Assembly (NCBI RefSeq): GCF_029227915.1
Contig: NC_079883.1
Location: forward strand, 12,028,001 to 12,092,000
Origin: Hydractinia symbiolongicarpus
Taxonomy: Eukaryota; Cnidaria; Hydrozoa; Anthoathecata; Hydractiniidae
Length of the DNA: 64,000 nucleotides
Direction of reading: 5' to 3'
Shown here one piece after another: positions 63,924 through 64,000 of this stretch; the stretch's first letter is position 1, and each line of letters opens with the position of its first letter. The notes under the pieces are model-generated. The model saw nothing but the letters and a program-made list of their open reading frames with translations, searched no databases and had not been told where the DNA came from. A program made the position numbers and the translations under genes.

Positions 63924-64000
63924 ACACATCCATAAAAAATATTACGGCTAGCTTTTTATATCAAACTTTGTCCTGCTTTCTGTTTAAATTTTATGCTACA

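Overview
The window is a near-perfect head-to-tail tandem array. A unit of 5852 bp (5851 bp twice, each time through loss of one A from an A-run) is repeated ten times in full, and an eleventh copy is cut by the window end. Window position 1 falls inside an H1 gene, so unit 1 is taken here as 1-5852. Every unit holds all five replication-dependent histone genes plus a block of small RNA genes. Order and strand are H1(-), tRNA-Arg(ACG)(+), U2 snRNA(+), U1 snRNA(+), 5S rRNA(-), H2A(-), H2B(+), H4(-), H3(+), then the next H1(-).

The organism is an animal. Canonical intronless histones, 3' histone stem-loops in place of poly(A) signals, Sm-type U1 and U2 genes, and a eukaryotic 5S gene with a T-run terminator all say so. 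The H3 is of the H3.2 type (A31, M90, S96). The AT-rich spacers and the H2A variant residues ([14 protein letters not shown]) remind me of cnidarian, perhaps hydrozoan, histones. That last step is recall and inference, not proof.

Layout within unit 1 (add 5852, 11704, 17556, 23408, 29259, 35110, 40962, 46814, 52666 or 58518 for units 2 to 11; subtract 1 after the A-run deletion in units 5 and 6): H1 end to 429; H1 promoter with AAACACA box and E2F-like site 430-660; unexplained 660-1008; tRNA-Arg 1009-1081; candidate Sm-class or spliced-leader-like RNA 1191-1320; U2 1404-1588; U1 1781-1945; unexplained 1946-2272; 5S 2273-2392; H2A 2590-2970; divergent promoter 2971-3254; H2B 3255-3659; convergent spacer; H4 4120-4431; divergent promoter 4432-4957; H3 4958-5368; convergent spacer; H1 5730-6281.

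The unit mixes S-phase Pol II histone genes, PSE-driven Pol II snRNA genes and Pol III genes (5S, tRNA). The most interesting unexplained part is 1191-1320. It has a PSE-like block about 50 bp upstream, a GTAAGT splice donor, an Sm-like T-run flanked by two hairpins, and a TAAG motif just downstream at the same spacing as in U1 and U2. That is the architecture of a spliced-leader RNA or an unrecognised snRNA. Other points of note are the alanine at the fibrillarin glutamine-methylation site of H2A, a compensatory variant stem in four of the five histone 3' hairpins, and single-base variants shared by non-adjacent units. By eye I found 34 substitutions and two 1-bp deletions among the 11 units; the comparison was not exhaustive.
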